Below are positions 1 to 9,100 of a DNA stretch of 64,000 nt, in pieces. Both the position numbers and the translations under genes were made by a program. Origin of the DNA: Cellulomonas sp. ES6. GTDB taxonomy: Bacteria > Actinomycetota > Actinomycetes > Actinomycetales > Cellulomonadaceae. A model generated the notes under the pieces. It worked only from the letters and a program-made list of their open reading frames with translations, was not told the origin of the DNA and did not search any database. The first letter of the stretch is position 1. Each line of letters starts with the position of its first letter. The DNA lies in contig NZ_CP125655.1 of assembly GCF_030053835.1 (NCBI RefSeq), forward strand, positions 3,596,001 to 3,660,000. The letters are read 5' to 3'.

Positions 1-1643
1 GCCGCGCGGAGCAGGGCGTCCGCGCGCGCGACCTGGTCGGGCGTGACGTGCAGCTCGCCGGTCGACCGGCCGGTCAGCCCGTGGAGCTGGGTGAGCGCCA
101 GGCAGCCGACGGCCACCGCGGCGACGGACTGCCAGCGCGGCACCCGCGGGCCGCCGCGCCGCGGCGACCGGCCGAGGAGCGCGACCGCCAGCGCGACGAC
201 GGCGACGAGCGCGACGCCGAGGAACAGCTTCCAGAAGTAGTAGCTCAGCTCCCCGGTGCTGCGCAGCTGGAGGACGCCGACCGCGCCCGCGGTGGCGAGG
301 CCGGCCGCCGGCACGACCGCCGTCCACGGGGTCCGGCGCGTCCGGCCCGCTCCGGTGAGCAGCGCGGCCGCGACCGCCGCCAGGCACACGGCGAGCATGA
401 GGCCGGCGCCGGGGACCGCGATCCCGCCCGGGATCACCAGCACGTCCGCGGCCGCCAGGCGCCGCAGGGTGAGCAGCGCGACGAGGCCGCCGCCGGCCGT
501 GAGGACGACCACGAGGGCGCTCAGCACGACGTCCCGGCGCGGGGCGCGCCAGGCGGCCCGCCGCGGGGGGAGCGCGACGAGCGCCGCGGCGGGCAGCGCG
601 AGCGCCAGCAGGAGCACCCAGGAGTGCGCGACGCCCACGAGCAGGCCGCCGATCGCCGCCAGCGGGACGGGCGTGAGCGGCCGGGGGACGGTCACCGCGA
701 GGAGCAGGACGGCGCCGGCCATCGCGCAGCCCAGCACGAAGTTGGGGAACCCCGACGTGTACGCGGACGCACCGGGCCCGACGAGGTACACGGCGGAGAC
801 GCCGGCGGCGGCCAGCACGGTCGCAGCCGGCCGGCGCGGTGCCGTGGGCAGCGCGCACAACCCGGCCACGAGGACGACGGCGGCCGCCGCGAGCACGAAG
901 CCCTGCGCCCGGGCGTACAGCACCATCTCGTCCGCCGCCGAGCCCGGGGTCGCGGTGCCGAGCAGCTCCATGACGGTGGCGACGACGGCGTGGTGCCCCT
1001 CGGGGTAGTCCGCGAACTTCCACGTCCCGCCGCCCGCCGGCGCGGCGAGCGAGGGGATGACGGCGCCCGCCCGCCGCAGCATGAGCACCATGTCGACGTG
1101 CGCGGAGTTGTCCCACGCCGGCTGCACGGCGGCGAGCGCCTGCGCGCCGTCACGCACCGCGAGCAGCCCCCGGCAGGCCACGGCGCCGAACGCCGCCGCG
1201 GCCGCGACCGCCAGGTCCACCGCGCGCCAGGTGGGCAGCAGCAGGGCGGCCCGCTCCCGCGCGGCGCGCGGCCCGCGCCACAGCACCGAGGCGGTCAGGC
1301 CGCCCGCGAGCACCGCGAGCAGCAGCCCGACCCGGCCGAGCTGGCCGAGCGGCAGGTCCCACCACCACAGGGCGGGCAGCAGCCCCGCCGCCCAGCCGGC
1401 CGCGAGGAGCAGCCGCCTGGAGCCCAGGCGCGAGCTCGGGACGGCGAGCACCAGCAGGAACGCGACGACGAGCGCCGGGTACCCGCCGAGGACGCCGGTC
1501 GTGCGCAGCAGCGCGACGGCGACCGCCACGAGCGCGCCGGCACCCAGGGCCGGCAGGGGCCGGGGCCGCGGCACGGCGGGGCGCAGCCGGGCACCGGCGG
1601 CGGGTGCGGGGGGGTGGTCGAGCGTCGGCGCGGTGTCGGCCAC
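1..1643 (-). CDS. Large polytopic membrane protein, probable GT-C-like glycosyltransferase (C-terminus cut by window edge)
   Basis: The frame opens at a GTG (1643) preceded by CAGGAGA at good spacing, and it stays open to base 1, so the C-terminus lies outside the window. The visible 547 residues are mostly hydrophobic helices rich in Leu, Ala and Val. A soluble loop about 160-230 residues in contains WDNSAHVDMV and later TWKFADYPEGHHA. An acidic residue close to a His in the first large extracytoplasmic loop is usual in polyprenyl-phosphate-sugar GT-C enzymes and in DUF6541-like proteins. The place beside rmlC and rmlD suggests a role in assembling a rhamnose-containing wall polysaccharide. 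That role is inferred; no substrate can be read from the sequence. Confidence 0.7.
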   Translation of the reverse strand, partial: MADTAPTLDHPPAPAAGARLRPAVPRPRPLPALGAGALVAVAVALLRTTGVLGGYPALVVAFLLVLAVPSSRLGSRRLLLAAGWAAGLLPALWWWDLPLGQLGRVGLLLAVLAGGLTASVLWRGPRAARERAALLLPTWRAVDLAVAAAAAFGAVACRGLLAVRDGAQALAAVQPAWDNSAHVDMVLMLRRAGAVIPSLAAPAGGGTWKFADYPEGHHAVVATVMELLGTATPGSAADEMVLYARAQGFVLAAAAVVLVAGLCALPTAPRRPAATVLAAAGVSAVYLVGPGASAYTSGFPNFVLGCAMAGAVLLLAVTVPRPLTPVPLAAIGGLLVGVAHSWVLLLALALPAAALVALPPRRAAWRAPRRDVVLSALVVVLTAGGGLVALLTLRRLAAADVLVIPGGIAVPGAGLMLAVCLAAVAAALLTGAGRTRRTPWTAVVPAAGLATAGAVGVLQLRSTGELSYYFWKLFLGVALVAVVALAVALLGRSPRRGGPRVPRWQSVAAVAVGCLALTQLHGLTGRSTGELHVTPDQVARADALLRA

Positions 1644-1766
1644 GGGTCGGTTCTCCTGCGGTGGCTGCCCGGCGGCACACCACCGGGGCCCGACCAGGGC
1701 GGACGGCCGGGCGGCCCGAGGCTACCGGACCCCCGGCGCCCCGGACCGGGACCTCACACGAGTGGC

Positions 1767-2384
1767 TCAGCCCCGCAGGGAGTCGAGGTAGGCCTGCACC
1801 TCGTCGTAGCGCGGCAGCAGACCCTGCTCGCGCGCCTCGGCGAGCGTCGGCGCCGCCGTGTCCTTGGCGGACAGCTGCGGGGCGACGGGGTTGCCGTGCC
1901 GGTCGGTGGTCGGCCACTCGATGCCGATCTCCGGGTCGAGCGGGTGGATGCCGTGCTCCCGGCCCGGGGAGTACCCGGTGGAGCACAGGTACATGACGGT
2001 CGAGTCGTCGTCCAGCGAGAAGAACGCGTGCCCGAGGCCCTCGCCCAGGTAGATCGCCCGGCGGTCGACGTCGTCCAGCAGCACCGTGTCCCACGTGCCG
2101 AAGGTCGGCGACCCGACCCGGATGTCGACGACGACGTCGAGCACGGCGCCCCGCGGGCACGTCACGTACTTGGCCTGCCCCGGGGGGACGTCCGCGAAGT
2201 GCACGCCGCGCAGCACGCCCGCGGCCGACACCGACAGGTTGGCCTGCTGCAGGTCGAACCGGTGCCCGACCGCCTCGGCGAACGGGCCGCCCTGGAACGC
2301 CTCCAGGAACACGCCGCGGGGGTCGCCGTGCTGGACGGGTGTGATCTCCCAGGCACCCGGGACGGCGAGCTCGCGGTAGGTCAT
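1767..2384 (-). CDS. rmlC: dTDP-4-dehydrorhamnose 3,5-epimerase
   Basis: This 205-residue cupin enzyme converts dTDP-4-keto-6-deoxyglucose to the L-rhamno ketose, the third step of dTDP-L-rhamnose synthesis. The family signature is clear: QQANLSVSAAGVLRGVHF contains catalytic His62, and Tyr132 sits in the MYLCSTGYSPGREHGI strand. Asp-Pro-Glu-Ile-Gly-Ile-x-Trp follows near the C-terminus. The ATG is preceded by AGAGGACC at normal spacing. It diverges from rmlD with 87 bases between, and a TACGCT -10 candidate lies at 2422-2417. Length and residues are normal, so an active enzyme is expected. Confidence 0.95.
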   Translation of the reverse strand: MTYRELAVPGAWEITPVQHGDPRGVFLEAFQGGPFAEAVGHRFDLQQANLSVSAAGVLRGVHFADVPPGQAKYVTCPRGAVLDVVVDIRVGSPTFGTWDTVLLDDVDRRAIYLGEGLGHAFFSLDDDSTVMYLCSTGYSPGREHGIHPLDPEIGIEWPTTDRHGNPVAPQLSAKDTAAPTLAEAREQGLLPRYDEVQAYLDSLRG

Positions 2385-2416
2385 GGTGGTCCTCTCTGCT
2401 GTCGGTGGCCTCTGGC

Positions 2417-2438
2417 AGCGTAGCCGCGCCGGTAGGCT
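2417..2438. promoter_or_regulatory. Divergent rmlC/rmlD promoter elements
   Basis: Two actinobacterial -10 candidates (TAnnnT) lie in the 87-base gap. TACGCT reads on the minus strand at 2422-2417 toward rmlC, and TAGGCT reads on the plus strand at 2433-2438 toward rmlD. Their closeness suggests the two promoters compete or are co-regulated. No clear -35 is seen. Confidence 0.5.
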
Positions 2439-2471
2439 TCGGGGCATTCGTGCCGGGCGAGGGGAGTCGAA

Positions 2472-3320
2472 GTGCGCTGGTTGGTGACGGGGTCGAACGG
2501 GATGCTCGGCCAGGACCTGGTCGGGCTGCTGACCGAGCGGGGGCACGAGGTCACCGGCGTCGACCGCGCGGACCTCGACATCACCGACCCCGCCGCGGTC
2601 GCCGGGGCGGTGCGGGGGTTCGACGTCGTCGCGAACGTCGCGGCCTGGACGGCGGTCGACCCGGCCGAGGAGCACGAGGACGACGCGTTCACGGTCAACG
2701 CCGTCGGCCCGCAGCTGCTGGCCCGCGCCGCCCGCGGGACCGGCGCGCGCAGCGTGCAGATCTCGACCGACTACGTCTTCGCCGGCGATGCCACCGAGCC
2801 GTACGCGGAGACCGCCCCGATGGCGCCGCGGTCGGCGTACGGCCGGACGAAGGCCGCCGGCGAGTGGGCCGTCCGCGCGGAGAACCCGGACCACCTCGTG
2901 GTCCGGACCGCGTGGCTGTACGGGGCGCACGGCGCCTGCTTCCCCCGCACCATCGCCCGCGTCGCCGCGGAGCGCGGCGGGCTCGAGGTCGTGGCCGACC
3001 AGGTCGGCCAGCCGACGTGGACCGTCGACCTGGCGGACCTCGTGGCGCGGCTGGTCGAGGCCGGCGCGCCCGCCGGGACGTACCACGGCACGTCCTCCGG
3101 CCGGACGTCGTGGCACGGCTTCGCGCAGGCGGTGGTCGGGGCCGCCGGGCTCGACCCGGCCATCGTCCGGCCGACGACGGCGGAGGCCTACGCCCGCCCG
3201 GCCCCGCGCCCGGCCTACTCCGTGCTCGGGCACGACGCCCTGACCGCCGCGGGGGTCGAGCCGATCGGCAGCTGGGAGCAGCGGTGGGCGGTGGCGGCGC
3301 CGGCGGTGCTCGCGGGCTGA
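2472..3320 (+). CDS. rmlD: dTDP-4-dehydrorhamnose reductase
   Basis: This NAD(P)H-dependent short-chain reductase makes dTDP-L-rhamnose from the RmlC product. The 282 residues begin with the Rossmann motif GSNGMLG (residues 7-13). STDYVFAG starts at residue 98 and the catalytic Tyr123-x3-Lys127 pair lies in YGRTKAAGE. The start is GTG with AGGGGAG ten bases upstream. rmlA and rmlB are not in the window, so the pathway is completed elsewhere. The gene ends before a strong hairpin shared with the convergent gene. Confidence 0.95.
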   Translation: MRWLVTGSNGMLGQDLVGLLTERGHEVTGVDRADLDITDPAAVAGAVRGFDVVANVAAWTAVDPAEEHEDDAFTVNAVGPQLLARAARGTGARSVQISTDYVFAGDATEPYAETAPMAPRSAYGRTKAAGEWAVRAENPDHLVVRTAWLYGAHGACFPRTIARVAAERGGLEVVADQVGQPTWTVDLADLVARLVEAGAPAGTYHGTSSGRTSWHGFAQAVVGAAGLDPAIVRPTTAEAYARPAPRPAYSVLGHDALTAAGVEPIGSWEQRWAVAAPAVLAG

Positions 3321-3340
3321 CCGGACCCCGCCGGACGCGA

Positions 3341-3384
3341 CGGGACGGCCGCGGTCCCCACGGGGGGGGACCGCGGCCGTCCCG
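3341..3384. terminator. Bidirectional hairpin terminator between rmlD and the secreted repeat protein
   Basis: A perfect 19-base inverted repeat (arms 3341-3359 and 3366-3384) encloses a six-base loop. It sits between two convergent genes, 20 bases after the rmlD stop and 8 bases past the opposite stop. There is no T-tract, which is usual in high-GC actinobacteria. Confidence 0.8.
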
Positions 3385-3392
3385 TCAGCGGC

Positions 3393-4742
3393 TCAGGAGG
3401 CCTTGCGCAGGTAGAACGCGACGCCCTCGTACCGGTACCCCGGCAGCTTCTTCACGGCGGCCAGCTCGGACGGGCTCGCGGTGTAGAAGTGCGTCCCGGA
3501 GGCGGGCCGGAGGAACCGGTGCATCGCCGTGAGACCGGCGGCCGGCCGCGTGTGCACCTTGCCGACGGAGCCGTCGAGCCGGTACTGCGGCAACGTCCGG
3601 ACCGTCTGGTACTCGCGCGTGGTCGACGTGTAGAAGTGCGTGCCGGTACCGGGCTGGTAGAACCGGTGGAGCGCGCGGGCGCCGGCGGTCGCGGAGCCCG
3701 ACGTGAGCAGGTAGGCCACCGGGCCCTCGTACCGGAAGCCGGCGTCGCCGATCACGGTGTTCCGCTCGCCCTTCGACGTCGAGTAGAAGTGCGTGCCGGA
3801 CGACGGGCGGTAGAACCGGTACAGCGTGGTCTCGCCGGAGCGCGGGGCGCTGTGCGAGTACTCGGCGACGATCTGGTAGATCGTGTAGTACCTCGTGCTG
3901 CCGTACCCGGGGCTCTCCACGACCGCGAGGCCGACGTCCGTGAGGTTCGCGTCCACCGCGTCCCGGACCAGGTAGCTGGAGCGGGCGGCGCGGATGGCGG
4001 CGTCCGCCGACGTCGCCGGGATGCGGTAGATCGCCTGGTAGCCGTCGAGCGGCGTGCCCGGCACCTTCGACGCGATGTCCGGGTCGAGCGACCACGTGCC
4101 CTGCGACGCCTGCCGCGTGGCCCAGGCCTCGGCCAGGGTGCCGAGCGCCCCGTGCCGCACGACCGGCTCGACCCGCGCCCCGAGGCGCGTCTGGTTCAGC
4201 GACCGGAAGTAGTCCCAGCCCGCCGCGCCCAGCAGCGTCGCCGGGCGGGACGCGGCGGCCACGGCCACGGGCGTCGCCGCGCCGTCGGCGGACTCCTCCG
4301 GGGCGGCAGCCGTGTGCTCGACGGTTGCCGTCGGCTCGACGGCAGCCGTCGACCCGGCAGCGGGCGCCTCGGGGGTCTCGAGGTCGTCCTCCGGCGCGAC
4401 CGTCGCGCCGTCGACGTCGTCCGGCACCTCGTCCGGCACCGGCCCGGCGTCGTCGCCGGCCGGGGACGAGCCGGTGGTCGGCAGCGGGGCCCCGCCGGCG
4501 TCCGCGGGGTCCGCCGGGTCCGTGCCGTCCGTGCTCTCCGTGCCGTCCGTGCCGTCGGTGGCCGGCGGGTCCGCCTCCGGTGCCGCGGGCTCGGTGACCG
4601 GGTCGCCGAACCGGGCGTACGCCCGCTGGATCTCGTCGGCTGCCGGGGCCTCGTCGGCGGCGGCGAGCGGTACGCCCACCCCGGCGGTCGCGAGTGCCAG
4701 GGCGACGGCGGTCAGCCGCCGCCACGTCCGGTTGCGCATCAT
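3393..4742 (-). CDS. Secreted protein: acidic linker, degenerate CAP-like domain, three DUF5648-type repeats
   Basis: The 449-residue product starts with an export signal (residues 1-29, Arg-rich then hydrophobic, LAAA end). An Asp/Thr/Pro/Ala-rich linker follows to about 170. Residues 176-296 (WDYFRSLNQTRLGARVEP to YYTIYQIVAEY) have the layout of an SCP/CAP domain but lack the usual His/Glu active site. Three repeats end the protein at 307-346, 358-397 and 407-449, each with a RFYxPxxGTHFYTxS core and a YRYEGxVAYLL strand. ATG 4742 is chosen because GAGG lies six bases upstream; ATG 4754 has its ribosome site too close. A paralogue lies directly upstream. The function is unknown; binding to envelope polysaccharide is only a guess from the neighbours. 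Confidence 0.8.
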   Translation of the reverse strand: MMRNRTWRRLTAVALALATAGVGVPLAAADEAPAADEIQRAYARFGDPVTEPAAPEADPPATDGTDGTESTDGTDPADPADAGGAPLPTTGSSPAGDDAGPVPDEVPDDVDGATVAPEDDLETPEAPAAGSTAAVEPTATVEHTAAAPEESADGAATPVAVAAASRPATLLGAAGWDYFRSLNQTRLGARVEPVVRHGALGTLAEAWATRQASQGTWSLDPDIASKVPGTPLDGYQAIYRIPATSADAAIRAARSSYLVRDAVDANLTDVGLAVVESPGYGSTRYYTIYQIVAEYSHSAPRSGETTLYRFYRPSSGTHFYSTSKGERNTVIGDAGFRYEGPVAYLLTSGSATAGARALHRFYQPGTGTHFYTSTTREYQTVRTLPQYRLDGSVGKVHTRPAAGLTAMHRFLRPASGTHFYTASPSELAAVKKLPGYRYEGVAFYLRKAS

Positions 4743-4822
4743 CGGTTGCCTCATCCTCTCGTGACGCCGCCCCCGGCCGACGTGCGGGCGGGGGCGGTGT
4801 TCTCGCGGGTGCGATCGGCGCC

Positions 4823-4828
4823 ACGCTA
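4823..4828 (-). promoter_or_regulatory. -10 element TAGCGT for the first secreted repeat protein
   Basis: CTAGCGT reads toward the gene about 80 bases before its ATG. The paralogue has the same CTAGCGT at a similar distance, which supports a shared promoter type. No convincing -35 is visible. Confidence 0.4.
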
Positions 4829-4930
4829 GGGCGGCCCGGTGGCGAACCGGGTGGGCCCAGGGGGTGCCGGGCGCCGAGTTGAGTGCTCCGTGCGAGAAGT
4901 TGAGTGGTGAAGCGCGCCGGTCAGGTGGCG

Positions 4931-4967
4931 ACGGTGACCGCGGATCGCGCCGACCCGCGGTCACCGT
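4931..4967 (-). terminator. Hairpin terminator after the second secreted repeat protein
   Basis: Perfect 13-base arms (4931-4943 and 4955-4967) surround an 11-base loop just past the stop at 4973. It would isolate this gene from its downstream paralogue, making each a separate transcript. Confidence 0.7.
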
Positions 4968-4972
4968 GGCGT

Positions 4973-6010
4973 TCAGGACGCCTTGCGGAGGTAGAACGCG
5001 ATGCCCTCGTAGGTGTAGCCCGGGAGCTGCTTCACCGAGTCGCGCTCGGAGGCGCTGGCCGTGTAGAAGTGCGTGCCCGACGCCGGCCGGTAGAACCGGT
5101 ACATCGCGGTGCGGCCCGTCCCGGCGGTCGTGTAGACCTTGCCCGTCACGCCGTCGAGGCGGTACTGCGGGAGCGTCTTGACGGTCCGGTACTCGCGCGT
5201 GGTGGACGTGTAGAAGTGCGTCCCGGTGCCCGGCTGGTAGAACCGGTTGAGGTCGCGCGAGCCGGACGCGGTCGACGTCGGCTTGAGCACGTACGCCACG
5301 GGCCCCTCGTACCGGAACCCGGTGTCGCGGATCACGGAGTTCCGCTCGCGCTTGGACGTCGAGTAGAAGTGGGTGCCCGACGACGGGCGGTAGAACCGGT
5401 ACAGGGTGGACTCGCCGGCCTGCGGCGAGCTGTGGGAGTACCGGGCGCTGACCTGGTAGATCGTGTACCAGTTCACGCCGTCCGGGCCGGGGACCTCGGC
5501 CACGGCGACGCCGACGTCCGTGGTGGTCGGGTACGTCGTGTCGGCGGGGAGGTAGTCCCGGGCGACCACGCGGATCGCCTCGGCGGCGGACGTGGCCGGG
5601 CCCGCGTAGATGGCCTGGTAGCCGTCCGACCAGCCGGCCGGCAGCTTGCTCTCGAGCGAGGGGTCGGTGGAGAGCCCGCCGGAGGCCGCCTGCTTGGTGG
5701 CCCACGCCGCGGCGATCGCGTTCAGCCGCGGGTTCCGGCTGGCGGGCTCCACCCCCGCGTCGATGCGCGCGACGTTCACGGCCTGGAAGTACGCCCAGTC
5801 CGCGTCCGCGAGCACGGTCGCCGCCGCGAGCGCCTGGGCGCCGTCGTCCTCGACGGTGCCGCCGGGCACGCCCGGCTCGACCTGGCTGAACGCCCGGCCC
5901 AGGCCGGGGTCGGCGTCGTCGGCGACGGCCGCGGGTGCGGCGGCGAAGGCCGTCGCCGCCGCCACGGCGACGGCCAGGAGCCCGCGCCGGGCGCGGTGGT
6001 GGAGCTGCAT
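4973..6010 (-). CDS. Secreted protein: degenerate CAP-like domain and three DUF5648-type repeats (paralogue)
   Basis: The 345-residue protein has a signal peptide (residues 1-30, ending PAAVA), a short linker, and a CAP-like region at 72-192 (AYFQAVNVARIDAGVEP, then WYTIYQVSARY). Three C-terminal repeats lie near 203-242, 254-293 and 302-345. The CAP His positions read as SxDP (STDPSLES), so the metal or active site appears lost. The C-terminal halves of the two paralogues are nearly colinear down to the final LRKAS, which implies tandem duplication. This copy lacks the long acidic linker of the other. GAGGGGG before the ATG supports the start. Confidence 0.8.
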   Translation of the reverse strand: MQLHHRARRGLLAVAVAAATAFAAAPAAVADDADPGLGRAFSQVEPGVPGGTVEDDGAQALAAATVLADADWAYFQAVNVARIDAGVEPASRNPRLNAIAAAWATKQAASGGLSTDPSLESKLPAGWSDGYQAIYAGPATSAAEAIRVVARDYLPADTTYPTTTDVGVAVAEVPGPDGVNWYTIYQVSARYSHSSPQAGESTLYRFYRPSSGTHFYSTSKRERNSVIRDTGFRYEGPVAYVLKPTSTASGSRDLNRFYQPGTGTHFYTSTTREYRTVKTLPQYRLDGVTGKVYTTAGTGRTAMYRFYRPASGTHFYTASASERDSVKQLPGYTYEGIAFYLRKAS

Positions 6011-6097
6011 GGGACCCCCTCGGGTGCAGGGGCGGCGCGCAGCCGCTGCGTGTCCGGGCACCGGCCGCTGCCGCACCCGGTCGACATCGGTGCCGTC

Positions 6098-6103
6098 ACG
6101 CTA
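6098..6103 (-). promoter_or_regulatory. -10 element TAGCGT for the second secreted repeat protein
   Basis: CTAGCGT reads on the minus strand about 88 bases before the ATG at 6010, matching the element before the paralogue. Confidence 0.4.
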
Positions 6104-6198
6104 GAGGCACAGCCGGCTCCCAGGTGGGCGCTTCGTCCCGCCGCCGTGCGGACGACGCCGGACTTCACCCGTTCGCCGCGGCCGGGCGTCCTCGCAGG

Positions 6199-9100
6199 TC
6201 AGCGGACGATGCCGGGCACCGCCGACTTCGCGTACCCGAACCCGCGGTCCGCCACGACGAACGGCACCAGCCGCTCCAGGGCGTGCAGCACCGTGCCGTC
6301 GATCGGCAGCGGCTCGGCCGGGTACTCCGACCAGTCGAAGCCGGCCTCCAGCAGCGGCCGCAGCGCCTCGGTCCGCGCCCAGAACATCGTCCCGAGCGGG
6401 AAGTCGAAGTGGGTCGTGAGCGGGGTCGCGAGGCCGAGGCGCGCCGCCAGCCGCTCGCCCTGCGGCCGGTTCAGGTCCCAGTCGTTGAGGTGCGGGTCCT
6501 CCGGCGAGACCAGGCCGAGCGCGGGCCGGTCGGCGAACGCGGCGCAGATCACGTCCAGCATCGGCTCGCGTCCCCCGACGAGGTTCTCGTAGAGGAAGGT
6601 CCGCCACCGGTCGCCGACCTCCGGGTCGACGTGCGGGCTCTTCTTGCCGTGCACGTGCAGCACGAGGTCGTGGTCGAGCGCCCGACGGCCGATGCCCGTC
6701 AGCAGCGGGGCGAGGTCGCGCCCGCGGTTGGGCACCACCTCCACCTCCCAGCTCGGGAGACCGGACTGCGCGACCCGCTGCTCGAGCAGGTCGGCGCCGG
6801 CGCGGGTGCCGGTGGTCAGGTGCAGGTGGACCGGGTGCGTGTTGAGCGCGAGCCGGGTCAGCAGGTCGTCGACCAGCTCGGGGTAGTGGAAGTGCCCGTG
6901 GACCAGCACGCGGGCGCCGGTGTCGCCGCGCACCTCGGCGGCGTCGGGGCCCAGCACCTCGCGCAGCCAGGGTCCCGCGGGCCTGCCGCGACGCAGGAAG
7001 TCCGCGAGCGGGTCGCCGTCGCGGGCCTCGTCGTACCCGGGCGCCTGCTCCGCGTACGCCAGCGGGTGGAAGCCCGGCACGGGGCGGCGCACCAGCAGCC
7101 CGGTCCGCGGGCGCGCCCGCGGGGTCGTCAGCGCGGAGCGGTGCACGTACTCGGCGAGCAGCGTGCCCGGGTCGGCCCCCTCGCGGGACGGGTCGGTGTA
7201 CAGCGCGGGGTCGAACGCACCGGCACCGCGGATGGTCTCGACGTCGCGGGCCTCCTGGTCACGCCGGGCGCGCGCTGCGGCGCCGAGCGCCTCGAGGCGC
7301 TCCGCGTACAGGCTCATGTCGAAGGCCAGCCGACCGGCCGACCGCAGCACCTGGCCGAGCTCCTGGCGCCGGGCGGGGTCGTCCGCCAGGTCCAGGACGA
7401 GCGCACCCGCGGCCGTGGCGTCCAGGTGCGGCACCACGAGGCCCGACAGCCGGGGGTCGGCCGCGAGCCACTCGGCGAACCCGCTCGCGCCGTCGAACGC
7501 CACGACGGGCACCCCGGCGAGGGCCGCGTCGATGGTCACGTTCGGCAGCGGGTCGAGGCGGGAGGAGAGGAGGAACACGTCGGCGCGCTCGAAGAGCGGT
7601 CCGAGGTCGGCCACGGGGGCCAGGAACGTGACGCGGTCCCCGACGCCGCTGCGCAGCAGCTGCTCGTGCAGCTCCTCGACGTACCACTGGAGCGGGCCGA
7701 TCCGGTGGCCCACCCAGGCGAACCGCACGGGGGCGTCCGGGCGGGTGCGCCGCACGTGGTCGGCGGCCTGGAGGAAGAACTCGACGCCCTTGCGCGGGGA
7801 GACGGTCCCGGCACCGAGCACCAGCACGGCGTCCGGCTCCAGCCCGGCGAGGTACTCGGCGGCGTCCCGCTCCGGCAGGTCGGCGTCGACGCCGTCGGTC
7901 CCGATGGGCGTGGGCCGGGCACCGGGTGCGTCCGCGGCGCCCGGGGGGAGCTCGGACTGCCCCTGCGGGACGACGTGCGGCTCGCGCGCCAGCAGGTCGG
8001 CGTACTCGCGGCGCATGGACTCGGCGACGATCGGCGCGGAGAACACCACCTCCGAGGCGGTCGCGAACATGCCCGCGAGGACGCCGGCGGGCCGCATCGA
8101 CGAGCCGAACTCGTGGACCAGCGCCACCACCGGCACGCCCGCCCGGTCGAGGGCGGGGACGAGGGCGTGCGTCGCGGCGGAGTTGGCGAGCGCCCAGGAC
8201 GGCCGGAACCGCGAGACGAGGTCGGCCGCCAGTGCCTCGGCGTCGTGCGGCACCCACGTGTCCGGGTCGACGTCGAGCCGGACCGTGGCCGCCGCGACCT
8301 GCCGCAGGTCGTCGGCGAGCTCGCCGCCGCGCAGCAGCACGACGACGACGTCCCGGCGGGCCCCGAGCTCGCGGGCGAGGTTCCAGCCCAGGACGGGCGC
8401 ACCGGTCCGGCTCGCCTCGTGCAGGACCAGCAGGACGGTCTCGCGCGCCGGGTCCAGGTGGCGCACGTGGACGTCCGCGGTGCTCATGAGCGACCGGCCC
8501 AGCCGGCCCTCGGCGTGCCCGTGGTCGCGGAAGTGGGCGGTGAGCTGCGCGTCGTCGAGCCCCGCGAGGTCGGGGTGCCGGGCGCGGTAGTAGGCCAGGT
8601 CCAGGTCGGCGGTCACGTCCGGGCCGGCGGGCGGCGGCGTCGGTGCCGCGGCGCGCAGGGTGCCCCCGCGCAGCAGGCGCCCCGCGACCCGCCGGGCCCG
8701 TGCGGCCTGGCGGGAGGTCACGCGCAGGGGTGCCGTGACCCGCCACGAGGTGCTGCGGTGCAGGTCCTCCACCTGCGCACGCAGCGCGTGCGCGGCGGCG
8801 CCCAGGCCCTCGGCCGCGCCCGTGGCCTGCGCGAGCTCGCCCTCGAGGCCCTCGCGGGTCCGGTCGAGCTCCTCGCGCGTCTGCTCGAGCAGCGTGGCGT
8901 GCCGCAGCGCGTCCTCCCGCAGGCCCGCCTCCAGGGCGGGCAGGCGCTCGTGCGAGGCGATGACGGCGTCCAGGTCGGTGCGGACGCGCAGGTGGGCGCC
9001 GAGCGCCTGCACGGCGTCCGTCGCCACCGGAGCCCCGAGCACCGTCGACTGGAACGCCCGCTCGCGCTCCCAGTGCGCGGCGAGGTCCGCGTCCGTGAGC

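Noticed and set aside
48..2423. Long plus-strand open frame of 791 codons, and similar ones opposite most genes (for example 5935-10599 and 10937-14947)
   Set aside because: Products are Arg/Gly/Ala-rich with no family features, and they lie antisense to well-supported genes. Long spurious frames are expected at this GC content.
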